Part shown: one piece after another, positions 34,655 to 43,404 of the stretch | Layout of the letters: each line of letters begins with the position of its first letter | How positions within the stretch are numbered: position 1 is the first letter of the stretch | Assembly (NCBI RefSeq): GCF_036227485.1 | Contig: NZ_CP109479.1 | Coordinates: 4,216,001 to 4,280,000 of the forward strand | Reading direction: 5' to 3' | Length of the DNA: 64,000 nt | DNA from: Streptomyces sp. NBC_01451 | Lineage (GTDB): Bacteria; Actinomycetota; Actinomycetes; Streptomycetales; Streptomycetaceae | Notes under the pieces: model-generated | Told to the model about the DNA's origin: nothing | Database searches by the model: none | What the model saw: the letters and a program-made list of their open reading frames with translations, nothing else | Program-made: the position numbers and the translations under genes

Positions 34655-36325
34655 GTGAATGGTCCACTTATCGTCCAGTCGGACAAAACCCTGCTCCTTG
34701 AGGTCGACCACGAGCAGGCCGGCGAGTGTCGTCGGGCCATCGCGCCGTTCGCCGAGCTGGAGCGGGCGCCGGAGCACATCCACACCTACCGGGTGACCCC
34801 GCTGGGCCTGTGGAACGCGCGGGCCGCCGGGCACGACGCCGAACAGGTCGTCGACGCGCTCGTGCAGTACAGCCGCTACCCCGTGCCGCACGCGCTGCTC
34901 GTCGACATCGCCGAGACGATGGACCGCTACGGCCGGCTGACCCTCTCCAAGCATCCGGCGCACGGGCTGGTCCTCACGACCACCGACCGTCCGATCCTCG
35001 AAGAGATCCTGCGTTCGAAGCGGATCATCCCGCTCGTCGGCGCCCGGCTCGACCCCGACACCGTGGCCGTGCATCCCTCCGAGCGCGGGCAGATCAAGCA
35101 GGTGCTGCTGAAGCTGGGCTGGCCGGCCGAGGACCTCGCCGGGTACGTCGACGGCGAGGCGCACGCGATCGAGCTGGCCGAGGACGGGTGGGCGCTGCGC
35201 CCCTACCAGCAGCAGGCCGTGGAGAACTTCTGGCACGGCGGCAGCGGAGTGGTCGTCCTTCCGTGCGGGGCGGGCAAGACACTGGTCGGGGCCGGGTCCA
35301 TGGCCCAGGCGAAGGCCACCACGCTCATCCTCGTCACGAACACCGTCTCGGCCCGGCAGTGGAAGCACGAGCTGGTGAAGCGGACGTCGCTGACCGAGGA
35401 GGAGATCGGCGAGTACAGCGGGACCCGGAAGGAGATCCGGCCCGTCACCATCGCGACCTACCAGGTGCTCACGACCCGCCGCAAGGGCGTCTATCCGCAC
35501 CTGGAGCTGTTCGACTCCCGCGACTGGGGGCTCATCATCTACGACGAGGTGCATCTGCTGCCCGCGCCCGTCTTCAAGTTCACCGCCGATCTTCAGGCCA
35601 GGCGCCGGCTCGGACTTACCGCGACCCTCGTACGGGAGGACGGGCGCGAGTCGGACGTCTTCTCGCTCATCGGGCCGAAGCGGTTCGACGCGCCCTGGAA
35701 GGAGATCGAGGCGCAGGGCTACATCGCGCCCGCGGACTGCGTCGAGGTGCGGGTCAACCTGACGGAGTCCGAGCGGCTCGCCTACGCCACCGCCGAGACC
35801 GAGGAGAAGTACCGCTTCTGCGCGACCACCGCGACCAAGCGCAAGGTCACGGAGGCGATCGTGCGGCGCTTCGCCGGGCAGCAGATCCTCGTCATCGGCC
35901 AGTACATCGACCAGCTCGACGAACTGGGCGAGCACCTGAACGCGCCCGTCATCAAGGGCGAGACACCGAACTCGCAGCGCGAGAAACTCTTCGACGCGTT
36001 CCGCCAGGGCGAGATCAGCGTCCTGGTCGTGTCCAAGGTCGCGAACTTCTCCATCGACCTGCCCGAGGCCACCGTGGCCATCCAGGTCTCCGGCACCTTC
36101 GGGTCACGGCAGGAGGAGGCCCAGCGGCTGGGCCGCGTACTGCGGCCGAAGGCCGACGGGCACAAGGCCCACTTCTACTCGGTGGTCGCCCGGGACACCC
36201 TCGACCAGGACTTCGCCGCGCACCGCCAGCGGTTCCTCGCGGAGCAGGGATACGCCTACCGGATCATGGACGCGGACGAGCTGCTGGCGGGGGACGCAGG
36301 AGGCACCGAGGGAACCACGGGCTGA
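34655..36325 (+). CDS. XPB/Ssl2-type DNA helicase
   Basis: 556-residue SF2 helicase. N-terminal damage-recognition-type domain (VQSDKTLLLEVDHEQAGECR ...), then motif I VVLPCGAGKTLVGAGSM, motif II YDEVHLLPAPVFK (DEVH), motif III GLTATLVRED and motifs V-VI (SGTFGSRQEEAQRLGRVLRP). Bacterial XPB unwinds DNA 3' to 5' and acts in damage repair with nuclease partners. The GTG at 34655 (reads NGPLIVQSD) matches the usual start; the nearby ATG 34643 has a badly spaced ribosome site. It shares direction with the helicase-associated gene 134 bases upstream. Confidence 0.93.
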   Translation: MNGPLIVQSDKTLLLEVDHEQAGECRRAIAPFAELERAPEHIHTYRVTPLGLWNARAAGHDAEQVVDALVQYSRYPVPHALLVDIAETMDRYGRLTLSKHPAHGLVLTTTDRPILEEILRSKRIIPLVGARLDPDTVAVHPSERGQIKQVLLKLGWPAEDLAGYVDGEAHAIELAEDGWALRPYQQQAVENFWHGGSGVVVLPCGAGKTLVGAGSMAQAKATTLILVTNTVSARQWKHELVKRTSLTEEEIGEYSGTRKEIRPVTIATYQVLTTRRKGVYPHLELFDSRDWGLIIYDEVHLLPAPVFKFTADLQARRRLGLTATLVREDGRESDVFSLIGPKRFDAPWKEIEAQGYIAPADCVEVRVNLTESERLAYATAETEEKYRFCATTATKRKVTEAIVRRFAGQQILVIGQYIDQLDELGEHLNAPVIKGETPNSQREKLFDAFRQGEISVLVVSKVANFSIDLPEATVAIQVSGTFGSRQEEAQRLGRVLRPKADGHKAHFYSVVARDTLDQDFAAHRQRFLAEQGYAYRIMDADELLAGDAGGTEGTTG

Positions 36326-36337
36326 GGGGTACGCCGC

Positions 36338-36532
36338 TCACCTGCGGCGCACGCCCGCCTCCTCCCCGTACTCGCCGAGGAGTACGACGCTCAGGGTGGC
36401 GCCGGCGAACACCCTGACGGCGCGGAGGGCGTCGCCGAAGGGGTGCCGGTGGCCGCCCCGCACGGGGGTGGCGCCGGAGCGGACGGAAGCCACGGAGGCT
36501 ACGGACGCGGGGGTGAAGGATGCTGCGCTCAT
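36338..36532 (-). CDS. Small hypothetical protein with one hydrophobic segment
   Basis: 64 residues: a Ser/Ala/Val-rich start (MSAASFTPASVASVASVRSG), a His/basic stretch (GGHRHPFGD), a hydrophobic segment (RVFAGATLSVVLLGEYG) and a basic end EEAGVRRR. It converges with the XPB gene (13-base gap) and diverges from HelR. The ribosome site is weak. The structured C-terminal half looks like a real microprotein, but function is unknown. Confidence 0.5.
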   Translation of the reverse strand: MSAASFTPASVASVASVRSGATPVRGGHRHPFGDALRAVRVFAGATLSVVLLGEYGEEAGVRRR

Positions 36533-36828
36533 GTATCCATGGTTGCTTCCGGCGCCGCCGGTGCCATCGGCCTGCGGGTCCAACCTCCGTCGTCCCCCTG
36601 TACGACTCCGGGTGGACGTCTCCCCCACAGGAAGGTGGAGTCCGCCCCCTAGGGGACTGCGGATGCCGTACACCGAATATTGATTGGCCTCCGCCTCCTC
36701 CCGTCCCCTAGGATCTCCGATCTTGCCCGCCTCCCGTCGTGGAGCGCCGCCGCCCGGACGGAAACCGGTCGGCTTCTCGACGTCACACCCCAGCAGCAGA
36801 TTCGCAGCAGGTATCCGGAGGCACCCCC

Positions 36829-38925
36829 TTGTCCAGCCCCGTCCCCGTTTCCGACGACCCGATTTCCGGCGACGCGACCGCCGACAACCCGACCGCCGAC
36901 AACCCGCTCGGCCGGGAACGCTCCCATCTCGCCGCCTCCCGAGCGGCCCTGCGCGCGATGCGTGAGGACGCGGAGTCCCTCGACATCAGGGACGTCACCG
37001 CGAACTGGGTCAACGCGGCGGTCCTCTCCCACCAGATCGGCGAGCGGATCAAGGCCCTCGCCGACCTCAGTCACACCCCGCTGTTCTTCGGCCGCCTCGA
37101 CTACCTGCACGCTCCTGGCGCCGAGCAGGCCGAGGGCGCGGAGGGCGAGCAGTTCTACATCGGGCGCCGGCACGTCCACGACGCCGACGGCGACCCCATG
37201 GTCATCGACTGGCGCGCGCCGGTGTCCCAGCCGTTCTACCGGGCCTCGAAGACGGACCCGCTGGACGTCGCCCTGCGCCGCCGCTTCGGCTACACCGGCG
37301 GAGACCTCACCGCGTACGAGGACGAGCACCTCTCCGACCCCACCGAGTCGGCGGCGACCAGCAAACTCCTCCAGCAGGAGATCGAGCGCCCGCGCGTGGG
37401 CCCGATGCGCGACATCGTGGCCACCATCCAGCCCGAACAGGACGAGATCGTACGCAGCGGGCTGGGCGGCTCGGTGTGCGTACAGGGGGGTCCCGGCACC
37501 GGAAAGACGGCAGTCGGTCTGCACCGGGTCGCGTATCTCCTCTACGCCCACCGCGAGCGCCTGGCCCGCACCGGCACCCTCGTCATCGGGCCGAACAGCT
37601 CCTTCCTCCACTACATCGAGCAAGTGCTGCCCGCGCTGGGCGAGTTGGAGGTCAAGCAGGCCACCGTCGACGACCTGGTGGCCCATGTCGAGGTGACCGG
37701 CACGGACGACGCGGCGGCGGCGATCGTCAAGGGCGACGCGAGGATGGCGGACGTCCTCCGGAACGCCGTCTACTCCCACGTGACGCTGCCCACCGAGCCC
37801 GTGATGGTCGTACGGGGTTCCCGGCGCTGGCGCATCCCCGCCTACGAACTGGAGGGCATCGTCAGGGAGTTGCTGGACCGCGGGATTCGCTACGGCGCCG
37901 CCCGCGAGGCCCTGCCGCAGCGCATCGCGCACGTGGTGCTGGTGCAGATGGAACGCTCGGGCGAGGCCCCGGACGACCGTGTGCAGGACGCCGTCGCCCG
38001 CAACGCGGCGGTGAAAGCCGCCGTGAAGGCGGTCTGGCCGCCCGTCGACCCCGCGAAACTCGTCCTGCGCCTGCTCACCGACGCCGACTTCCTGGCCGAG
38101 CACGCGGCCGGGATCCTCGACGAGGACGAGCAGCGGGAGATCCTCCGGACGAAGCCCGTACGGTCGGTGAAGGCGGCCAGGTGGTCGGCCGCGGACGCCG
38201 TGCTGATCGACGAGACGATCGACCTGGTCCAGCGCACGCACTCGCTCGGGCATGTCGTCCTGGACGAGGCGCAGGACCTCTCGCCGATGCAGTACCGGGC
38301 GGTGGGCCGGCGCTGCACGACCGGTTCGGCGACCGTCCTCGGCGACCTCGCGCAGGGCACCACGCCCTGGGCGACGAGGAGTTGGGACGAGGCTCTGGCC
38401 CACCTGGGCAAGCCGGACGCCGTGATCGAGGAACTGACGGCCGGTTTCCGCGTCCCGACGGACGTCATCACGTACGCCTCCCGGCTGCTCCCGCACATCG
38501 CCCCGGGTCTGACGCCGGTGGCGTCGGTGCGTGAGAACCCGGGTTTCTTCGACGTGCGGCAGATCGGCGACGACGCGGGTGAAGTGGTCGCCGCCTGCGA
38601 GGAGTTGCTGCGCAACGAGGGCTCGACCGGCCTGATCGCGGCGGACGCCCGTGTCCCGGCGCTGGCGAAGGCACTCACGGCGGCGGGCATCGGCCACCTC
38701 TCCCCGGGCGAGGAGACGACACAGGAGACCCGGCTGACCCTGGTCCCGGCGTCCCTCGCGAAGGGGCTGGAGTACGACTACGTGGTCCTCGACGAACCCC
38801 GGGCGGTTGTCGACGGCGAACCGGACGAGCGCACCGGCCTGCGGCGCCTGTACGTGGCCCTGACCCGAGCGGTGTCGGGGCTGATCGTGACCCACACGGC
38901 ACCCCTACCGGGCGAGCTGGCCTGA
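36829..38925 (+). CDS. helR: HelR/HelD-type RNA polymerase-associated ATPase
   Basis: 698-residue UvrD-like SF1 protein. It starts with a coiled-coil-like arm (HLAASRAALRAMREDAESLD), then Walker A QGGPGTGKTAVGLHRVAYLL, motif II VVLDEAQDLSPMQYRAVGRR, motif III GDLAQGTTPW and the late LTLVPASLAKGLEYDYVVLD and LYVALTRAVSG. In streptomycetes HelR frees stalled or rifamycin-bound RNA polymerase. The TTG start at 36829 has a perfect GGAGG ribosome site 7 bases upstream; longer ATG starts have none. Upstream is a CCCCT-AGGGG palindrome (36646-36655). Confidence 0.9.
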   Translation: MSSPVPVSDDPISGDATADNPTADNPLGRERSHLAASRAALRAMREDAESLDIRDVTANWVNAAVLSHQIGERIKALADLSHTPLFFGRLDYLHAPGAEQAEGAEGEQFYIGRRHVHDADGDPMVIDWRAPVSQPFYRASKTDPLDVALRRRFGYTGGDLTAYEDEHLSDPTESAATSKLLQQEIERPRVGPMRDIVATIQPEQDEIVRSGLGGSVCVQGGPGTGKTAVGLHRVAYLLYAHRERLARTGTLVIGPNSSFLHYIEQVLPALGELEVKQATVDDLVAHVEVTGTDDAAAAIVKGDARMADVLRNAVYSHVTLPTEPVMVVRGSRRWRIPAYELEGIVRELLDRGIRYGAAREALPQRIAHVVLVQMERSGEAPDDRVQDAVARNAAVKAAVKAVWPPVDPAKLVLRLLTDADFLAEHAAGILDEDEQREILRTKPVRSVKAARWSAADAVLIDETIDLVQRTHSLGHVVLDEAQDLSPMQYRAVGRRCTTGSATVLGDLAQGTTPWATRSWDEALAHLGKPDAVIEELTAGFRVPTDVITYASRLLPHIAPGLTPVASVRENPGFFDVRQIGDDAGEVVAACEELLRNEGSTGLIAADARVPALAKALTAAGIGHLSPGEETTQETRLTLVPASLAKGLEYDYVVLDEPRAVVDGEPDERTGLRRLYVALTRAVSGLIVTHTAPLPGELA

Positions 38926-38970
38926 CGGCTGCCGTCCAGCCCGGGCCCGGGCACTCCAGCCCAGGCCCAG

Positions 38971-39085
38971 GCACTCCAGCCCGTCCGGCGCTTGAGGACA
39001 AGGCCCCTTCAGGGCCGACAGCGGGGGCCCGGGGGCGCAGCCCCCAGGAACAGGACGGGACGGGTAGGGGCGGCGGGGGCGAGAA
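38971..39085. repeat. Dispersed palindromic repeat family A, copy 3 (short form)
   Basis: GCACTCCAGCCCGTCCGGCG then CTTGAGGACAAGGCCCCTTC, a GGCCC/GGGCC hairpin, a GGGGGC-GCA-GCCCCC hairpin and the tail GTAGGGGCGGCGGGGGCGAG. It lies between the stops of the convergent HelR and CutC genes and probably terminates both. Confidence 0.85.
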
Positions 39086-39106
39086 ACACCCCCGGACACG
39101 CCCCCC

Positions 39107-39799
39107 TCAGCCCGCGTCCAGCACCCCCCGCCACTCCGCGACCGCCCCCACCGACACCGGTCTCCCCCACCCCTCCGGCCGGGCCGCACCCCCGATGTGG
39201 AAGGCGTCCACACCCGCGGCCCGCAGCAGCGGCACATGCTCCAGACGCAACCCGCCCCCCACCAGCAGCCGTTGCTCATACCCCGGCTCCCCGCGCCGGG
39301 CCGCCTCCGCGAGCAGCGTGGGAAGCCCTTCGTCGACGCCGGCCGCCGATCCGGCGGTGAGGTAGGTGTCGAGACCGGGGAGCCCGTCGAGCTGCTTGCG
39401 CAGGGCGTCCCGGTCGACGGCGTGGTCGATCGCCCGGTGGAACGTCCACCGGCAGCCGTCGATCTCGCCCACGACCCGCTCGACCGCGGCGAGATCGACA
39501 CCACCGTCCGCCCCCAGGAACCCCAGGACGAACTCCTCCGCGCCCACCGCCCGCAACTCCCCGGCGACCCCGGCCAACCGGTCGACATCCCCCGCGCCGA
39601 ACCCGTCGGCCAGCCGCAGCATCACCCGCAGCGGGATGTCGACGACGGCCCGGATCCCGGCGAAGGCCGCGACCGTCGGGGTGAGCCCGTCGGCGGCCAT
39701 GTCGGTGACCAGCTCCAGCCGGTCCGCCCCTCCGGCCCGGGCGGCGACGGCGTCCTCGACACCGAGGGCGATCACCTCCAGGACTGCGCGCTGGCTCAT
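39107..39799 (-). CDS. cutC: Copper homeostasis protein CutC
   Basis: 230 residues of the CutC TIM-barrel family. Typical features are LEVIALGVEDAVAARAGGAD, RLELVTDMAADGLTPTVAAF, IPLRVMLR, EFVLGFLGADGGVDLAAVER, TFHRAIDHA and the closing LLVGGGLRLEHVPLLRAAGV. The family was named from copper sensitivity in E. coli, but its molecular role is debated. ATG 39799 follows GGGAAGGG. It stands alone. Confidence 0.93.
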   Translation of the reverse strand: MSQRAVLEVIALGVEDAVAARAGGADRLELVTDMAADGLTPTVAAFAGIRAVVDIPLRVMLRLADGFGAGDVDRLAGVAGELRAVGAEEFVLGFLGADGGVDLAAVERVVGEIDGCRWTFHRAIDHAVDRDALRKQLDGLPGLDTYLTAGSAAGVDEGLPTLLAEAARRGEPGYEQRLLVGGGLRLEHVPLLRAAGVDAFHIGGAARPEGWGRPVSVGAVAEWRGVLDAG

Positions 39800-39919
39800 C
39801 GGACCCCTTCCCTCTTGGATTCCCCTTGGAGCGACTGCATGGCGACCATCTGGCAGCCGTTCGGCGACTACAGGTCTAGTCCAATCCAAGAATACGCCCG
39901 CGCGCCCCGTCCCCGTCAC

Positions 39920-40646
39920 TCACCCGCCGAACATGTTCAGCTCCCCCGCCTCCACCCCCGCCAGCTCGTACGCGTATGCCCCCGCGCTCTCCCCGGTCAT
40001 CGGCCGCCCCGCGTACAACCGCATCAGCGCCGCACCACCCCCGATGTACCGCCCCGGTGTCCGGGTCCCCGACGCATCCCCCAGCCACAACGGCTGGTCC
40101 AGCTCGTCGACGTCGGCATGGACCGGCACCAGCCCGCGCACCCGGCTCAGCCGCGCCAGCAGAGTCAGCGCGTAAGGCAGCCCGGGCCCCGCACAGGCCC
40201 CGGGCTCACCGAACGCCTCCCGTACGTCCCCGGCGTGCACCCTCCCCCACTGCCTCAAAGGCGTGGGGGGACCCCCACCCCAGCGCAGCCCCGTACAGCA
40301 CCCCGCCGGCCCCGGCGATCACAGCCCCGGCCTCGCTCATCCCCTTCTCCAGCTCGTCCACGACCTGCGCGTTCGTCCAGTCACCCCGCTCGGCGATGTC
40401 CAGGTCGTTCGACTCGGGGGAGAACACGCCCTTCTCGAACCGCCCCTCCACCACCCTCGACAGCACGGCCGAGCAGTGCGCGACCACATCCCGCACGGTC
40501 CACTCGGGACACCCGGCGGTCACGATCCCGAAGTCGGCCTCGGGACGGGCCCGCAGCAGCGGTATCAGCGCGTCGCGCTCGACGGTCAGGAGCCGCCCGG
40601 GCAGCTCGGGGTCTCGTACGTCACGTTCATCGGCAGAAAACGTCAT
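39920..40646 (-). pseudogene. Mycothiol-dependent maleylpyruvate-isomerase-like gene broken by a repeat
   Basis: The N-terminal half (MTFSADERDVRDPELPGR ... VRDVVAHCSAVLSRVVEGRF) carries the metal-binding His of MDMPI/DinB-like proteins, and the downstream half (HAGDVREAFGEPGACAGPG ... YAYELAGVEAGELNMFGG) carries the other site. Both match one family, but they are in different frames. Between them is a 40-base GC-palindromic element (40242-40281) whose removal would join ALYGAALG to the VHAGDVREAF part. The first half runs into a stop 15 residues beyond the element. Either an inactivated gene or a sequencing problem at the repeat. Confidence 0.8.
40242..40281. repeat. 40-bp GC-palindromic element inserted in a gene
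   Basis: Reads CTCCCCCACTGCC, TCAAAGGCGTGGGG, then GGACCCCCACCCC on the plus strand, with GGGGGACCCCC-type self-complementarity. It splits the MDMPI-like gene. From memory, very similar short elements recur in streptomycete genomes, usually between genes. Confidence 0.7.
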
Positions 40647-40692
40647 GCCTCCCACGCCAGTGGCGGACGCGTCCGCCCGGGAGAATGCCCGC

Positions 40693-41469
40693 ATGCCCGA
40701 TCAAGCCGACCTCGACGCTCTCCGTACCCGCTGGACCCGGTCCCTGGAAGCGGCCCGCCCCGGCGACGCCGAGGAGCTTCCCGACCCCGTCCCCTACGCC
40801 GACAACCTCCTCACCCGCTACCAGGAACCCCACCGCCGCTACCACACGCTCACCCACCTCACCGCGGTCCTCGACCACATCGACGTACTGGAAGCCGACG
40901 TGCGGGACGCCGACGTGCCGGAAGCGGAGCAAGCCGACACACCCGCCCCCGACCTCACTCCCGCCCCTGCGCCTGCCTCTCCCCCTCCTCCTGCTCCCGC
41001 CCTCGACCTCTCCCTGGTCCGCCTCGCCGCCTGGTTCCACGACGCCGTGTACGCGCCCGACCGCTCGGAGAACGAGGAGCGCTCCGCCCGTCTCGCCGAG
41101 CGGGCCCTTCCCGAGGCGGGCGTCTCCCCGGCGGGCACCGCGGAGGTGGCCCGTCTGGTACGCCTCACCGTCACCCACGCCCCCGCGCCCGGCGACCGCA
41201 ACGGCGAGGTCCTGTGCGACGCGGACCTCGCGATCCTGGCCGCACCCCAGGACACGTACGCCGCGTACACGGCCGCCGTCCGCGAGGAGTACGCCTTCGT
41301 CCCGGAGGACGCCTTCAGGCAGGGCCGGGCAGCCGTACTGCGTCAACTCCTGGCCCTGCCAAAGCTGTTCCGGACGCCGTACGGCACGCGGCACTGGGAG
41401 AAGGCGGCGCGCGCCAACATCGCGGCGGAGCTGAAGCGGCTGGCCGAAGCGGGCTCGGGGCCGGTTTAA
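40693..41469 (+). CDS. HD-superfamily phosphohydrolase-like protein
   Basis: 258 residues of the predicted metal-dependent HD family. Motifs are RYHTLTHLTAVLDHID, LVRLAAWFHDAVYAPDRSEN (HD pair), RLTVTHAP and LCDADLAIL. A Pro/Ala-rich insert (TPAPDLTPAPAPASPPPPAP, near 100) separates the first two, longer than usual. Substrate unknown. ATG 40693 is used. It is divergent from the broken MDMPI gene. Confidence 0.88.
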   Translation: MPDQADLDALRTRWTRSLEAARPGDAEELPDPVPYADNLLTRYQEPHRRYHTLTHLTAVLDHIDVLEADVRDADVPEAEQADTPAPDLTPAPAPASPPPPAPALDLSLVRLAAWFHDAVYAPDRSENEERSARLAERALPEAGVSPAGTAEVARLVRLTVTHAPAPGDRNGEVLCDADLAILAAPQDTYAAYTAAVREEYAFVPEDAFRQGRAAVLRQLLALPKLFRTPYGTRHWEKAARANIAAELKRLAEAGSGPV

Positions 41470-41508
41470 TCCGTGTCCGTCACCGCACCCACCACCTATC
41501 CTCGCCGC

Positions 41509-42603
41509 ATGCTGAGCATGGGCGGGAACGAAGTGGACGAGGCTGTCGCGGGCGCGGTGGCGCTGCTGGGGCAGGCGCTGGACCGGGACTGGGCGGAGAT
41601 CAAGGCGGGGCGGCTGGAGTGGAGCTGCCGTCGGACGGCGGAGCATGTCGCGAGTGATCTCATCGCGTACGCCGGGCAGTTGGCGGGGCGGGCGAAGAGC
41701 ACGTACGTCCCCTTCCAGATCGGCATCGACGGCCGCGAGGGCGGTATGGACCCCGCCGACAACGCGGGCATCCTCGATGTCATCACGACGACCGGCGCCC
41801 TGCTCACCGCCGCCGTCCGTACCGCACCCCGTGACGCGCGCGGCTTCCATCCGTACCCCTTCCGCAGCGCGAACCGCGAGGGCTTCGCCGCGATGGGCAT
41901 CGCCGAAGTGCTGCTGCACACCCACGACATGGCGGAGGGCCTGGGGCTGCCGTACGAAGCGCCCGCGCACCTGGCGGAGTTCGTCCTCACCCGGATCTTC
42001 CCGCACGTCCGGCCCGGCCCCGACCACTGGCGGAACCTGCTCTGGGCGACCGGCCGCGCCGAGCTCCCCGGCCGCGCCCGGCCCACCGGGTGGCACTGGA
42101 CCAACAATCTCGTCCTGGACACCGAACGGCTCCGCCTGGAGGGCGTCACCCCGGCCGCCGCCGCCGATCTGAGCGTGGGCGGCACCGGCGGCTTCGACTG
42201 GATCGAGGGCGGCCCGTTCGAGGGCACACGGGAGGCCGCCGGGATGACGACGAAGGCCTATGAAGCGGGCGTACACCGCCCGGAGTTCGGCCTGTTCGTC
42301 CTGGTGCGGCGGGAGGACGACCGCGCGGTCGGCGGCATGGGCTTCCACGGCGCTCCCGACGAGGAGGGCAAGGCCGAGGTCGGCTACGACCTCGCGGAAG
42401 CCGCCCGCGGCAACGGCTACGCCACGGAGGCGCTGCGCACACTGGCGGAATGGGCCCTGGCCCGGGACGACGTGAGGTCGCTGTTCGCGACGATCGAGCC
42501 GCGGAACGTCCCGTCCCAGGGGGTGATCGCCCGCGTCGGATTCGTGCCGGTGAGCGCGGAACCCGACGAGGAGGGCCTACAGGCCTACGAGTTGCGCGGC
42601 TGA
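41509..42603 (+). CDS. Fusion of MDMPI/DinB-like domain and GNAT acetyltransferase
   Basis: 364 residues. Residues about 1-240 are a mycothiol-dependent-enzyme fold (EHVASDLIAYAGQLAGRAKS, LLHTHDMAEGLGLPYEAP, with the His residues of the metal site). Residues about 250-364 form a GNAT domain (FGLFVLVRREDDRAVGGMGF, VGYDLAEAARGNGYATEAL as the acetyl-CoA loop, IEPRNVPSQGVIARVGFV). The N-terminal part has RSANREGFAAMGIAEV. A TATCCT -10-like element sits 6 bases before ATG 41509, so the message may be leaderless; GTG 41473 is an alternative start. The 3' end overlaps the DUF4031 gene by 19 bases. Confidence 0.88.
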   Translation: MLSMGGNEVDEAVAGAVALLGQALDRDWAEIKAGRLEWSCRRTAEHVASDLIAYAGQLAGRAKSTYVPFQIGIDGREGGMDPADNAGILDVITTTGALLTAAVRTAPRDARGFHPYPFRSANREGFAAMGIAEVLLHTHDMAEGLGLPYEAPAHLAEFVLTRIFPHVRPGPDHWRNLLWATGRAELPGRARPTGWHWTNNLVLDTERLRLEGVTPAAAADLSVGGTGGFDWIEGGPFEGTREAAGMTTKAYEAGVHRPEFGLFVLVRREDDRAVGGMGFHGAPDEEGKAEVGYDLAEAARGNGYATEALRTLAEWALARDDVRSLFATIEPRNVPSQGVIARVGFVPVSAEPDEEGLQAYELRG

Positions 42604-42920
42604 CGCCCAGGCCGACCGGACCCGCCGGACCCGCCCGGCCCGCCAGGCCCCTCCGGCCCGCCCGCCGTCTTCCGCCTGCGCAGTCCCGCCCCGTGCAGCA
42701 GCCGCACCACCTCGCGGCTGCTGACCTCCACCGCCCCCGCGGCCACCACGTCCCCGTACCGATGCGACGGGATGTCGTAGTGGTCGCGCTCGAAGGCCCG
42801 CCGGGGTACGCCCAACTCGTCGGCGAACGTGTGCAGTTCCTCGTACGAGACATCGCTGACGAGGTGGGACCACACGCGGCCGTGGCCGGGCCAGACGGGC
42901 GGGTCTATGTAGATGGTCAC
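42585..42920 (-). CDS. DUF4031 protein
   Basis: 111 residues of DUF4031, usually starting VTIYIDPPVWPGHGRVWSHL and continuing SYEELHTFADELGVPRRAFE and DHYDIPSHRYGDVVAAGAVE. The last 25 residues (GGPEGPGGPGGSGGSGRPGR) are low-complexity and Gly/Pro-rich. GTG 42920 overlaps the preceding stop as GTGA, so it is coupled to the upstream gene. Role unknown. Confidence 0.88.
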   Translation of the reverse strand: MTIYIDPPVWPGHGRVWSHLVSDVSYEELHTFADELGVPRRAFERDHYDIPSHRYGDVVAAGAVEVSSREVVRLLHGAGLRRRKTAGGPEGPGGPGGSGGSGRPGRQPRNS

Positions 42921-43321
42921 GAGGACGCCGTCCCGCCCGAGGCGGTGCCCAGCGCCCCGACCGCCGCGACCCGCACCCCCGCCTTGTGGCACACCCACTG
43001 GGGATCGGGGCCCAACTCCGGTTCCACCTCAAGGGCGTGCGGGTCGCCGCCGCCGCAGACCGGGCAGAGCGGCCAGCGGCCGTAGGTCTCCAGCAGTGCG
43101 TCCTGGACGTCCTGGGCGACCAGCCCGGCCACGAAGTCCGCGCCGTCCGGCCACTGCTCGACCCACCAGCGGCGCTGTACGACCGACTCCTCGACCATCG
43201 AGACGACATCCGCCTCGGCGACCTCGCGCGCGGCCAGGTCGGCGAGGACGAGGGCGCGTGCCGCGTGCAACGCCTGCTCCAGGCGGGTGATGGAGGCCTC
43301 GGGGTCGCCGGTGGGGGTCAT
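42917..43321 (-). CDS. Conserved hypothetical with CxxC
   Basis: 134 residues, acidic, with ITRLEQALHAARALVLADLA helices, SVVQRRWWVEQWPDGADFVA and a CPVCGGGDPHALEVEPELG segment later paired with WVCHKAG; the Cys/His residues could bind zinc. It is the first gene of a two-gene operon with DUF4031 (GTGA overlap). A CACAAT -10-like box lies 7 bases before the ATG. Function not recognised. Confidence 0.75.
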   Translation of the reverse strand: MTPTGDPEASITRLEQALHAARALVLADLAAREVAEADVVSMVEESVVQRRWWVEQWPDGADFVAGLVAQDVQDALLETYGRWPLCPVCGGGDPHALEVEPELGPDPQWVCHKAGVRVAAVGALGTASGGTASS

Positions 43322-43359
43322 GCACCCATTGTGCGCACTCTTGACCGTACGTCCGAATC

Positions 43360-43404
43360 GAAAATATCTTTCATCATGTGAGCCGAGACGTGAAGGAAAT
43401 TTTC
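43360..43404. promoter_or_regulatory. Two palindromic sites flanking the RpiR start
   Basis: GAAAATATCTTTC (43360-43372) and GGAAATTTTC (43395-43404) are near-palindromic, AT-rich sites of the MurR/RpiR type on either side of the GTG. They are likely operators for autoregulation and murQ. TATCTT inside the first could serve as a -10 element. Confidence 0.6.
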
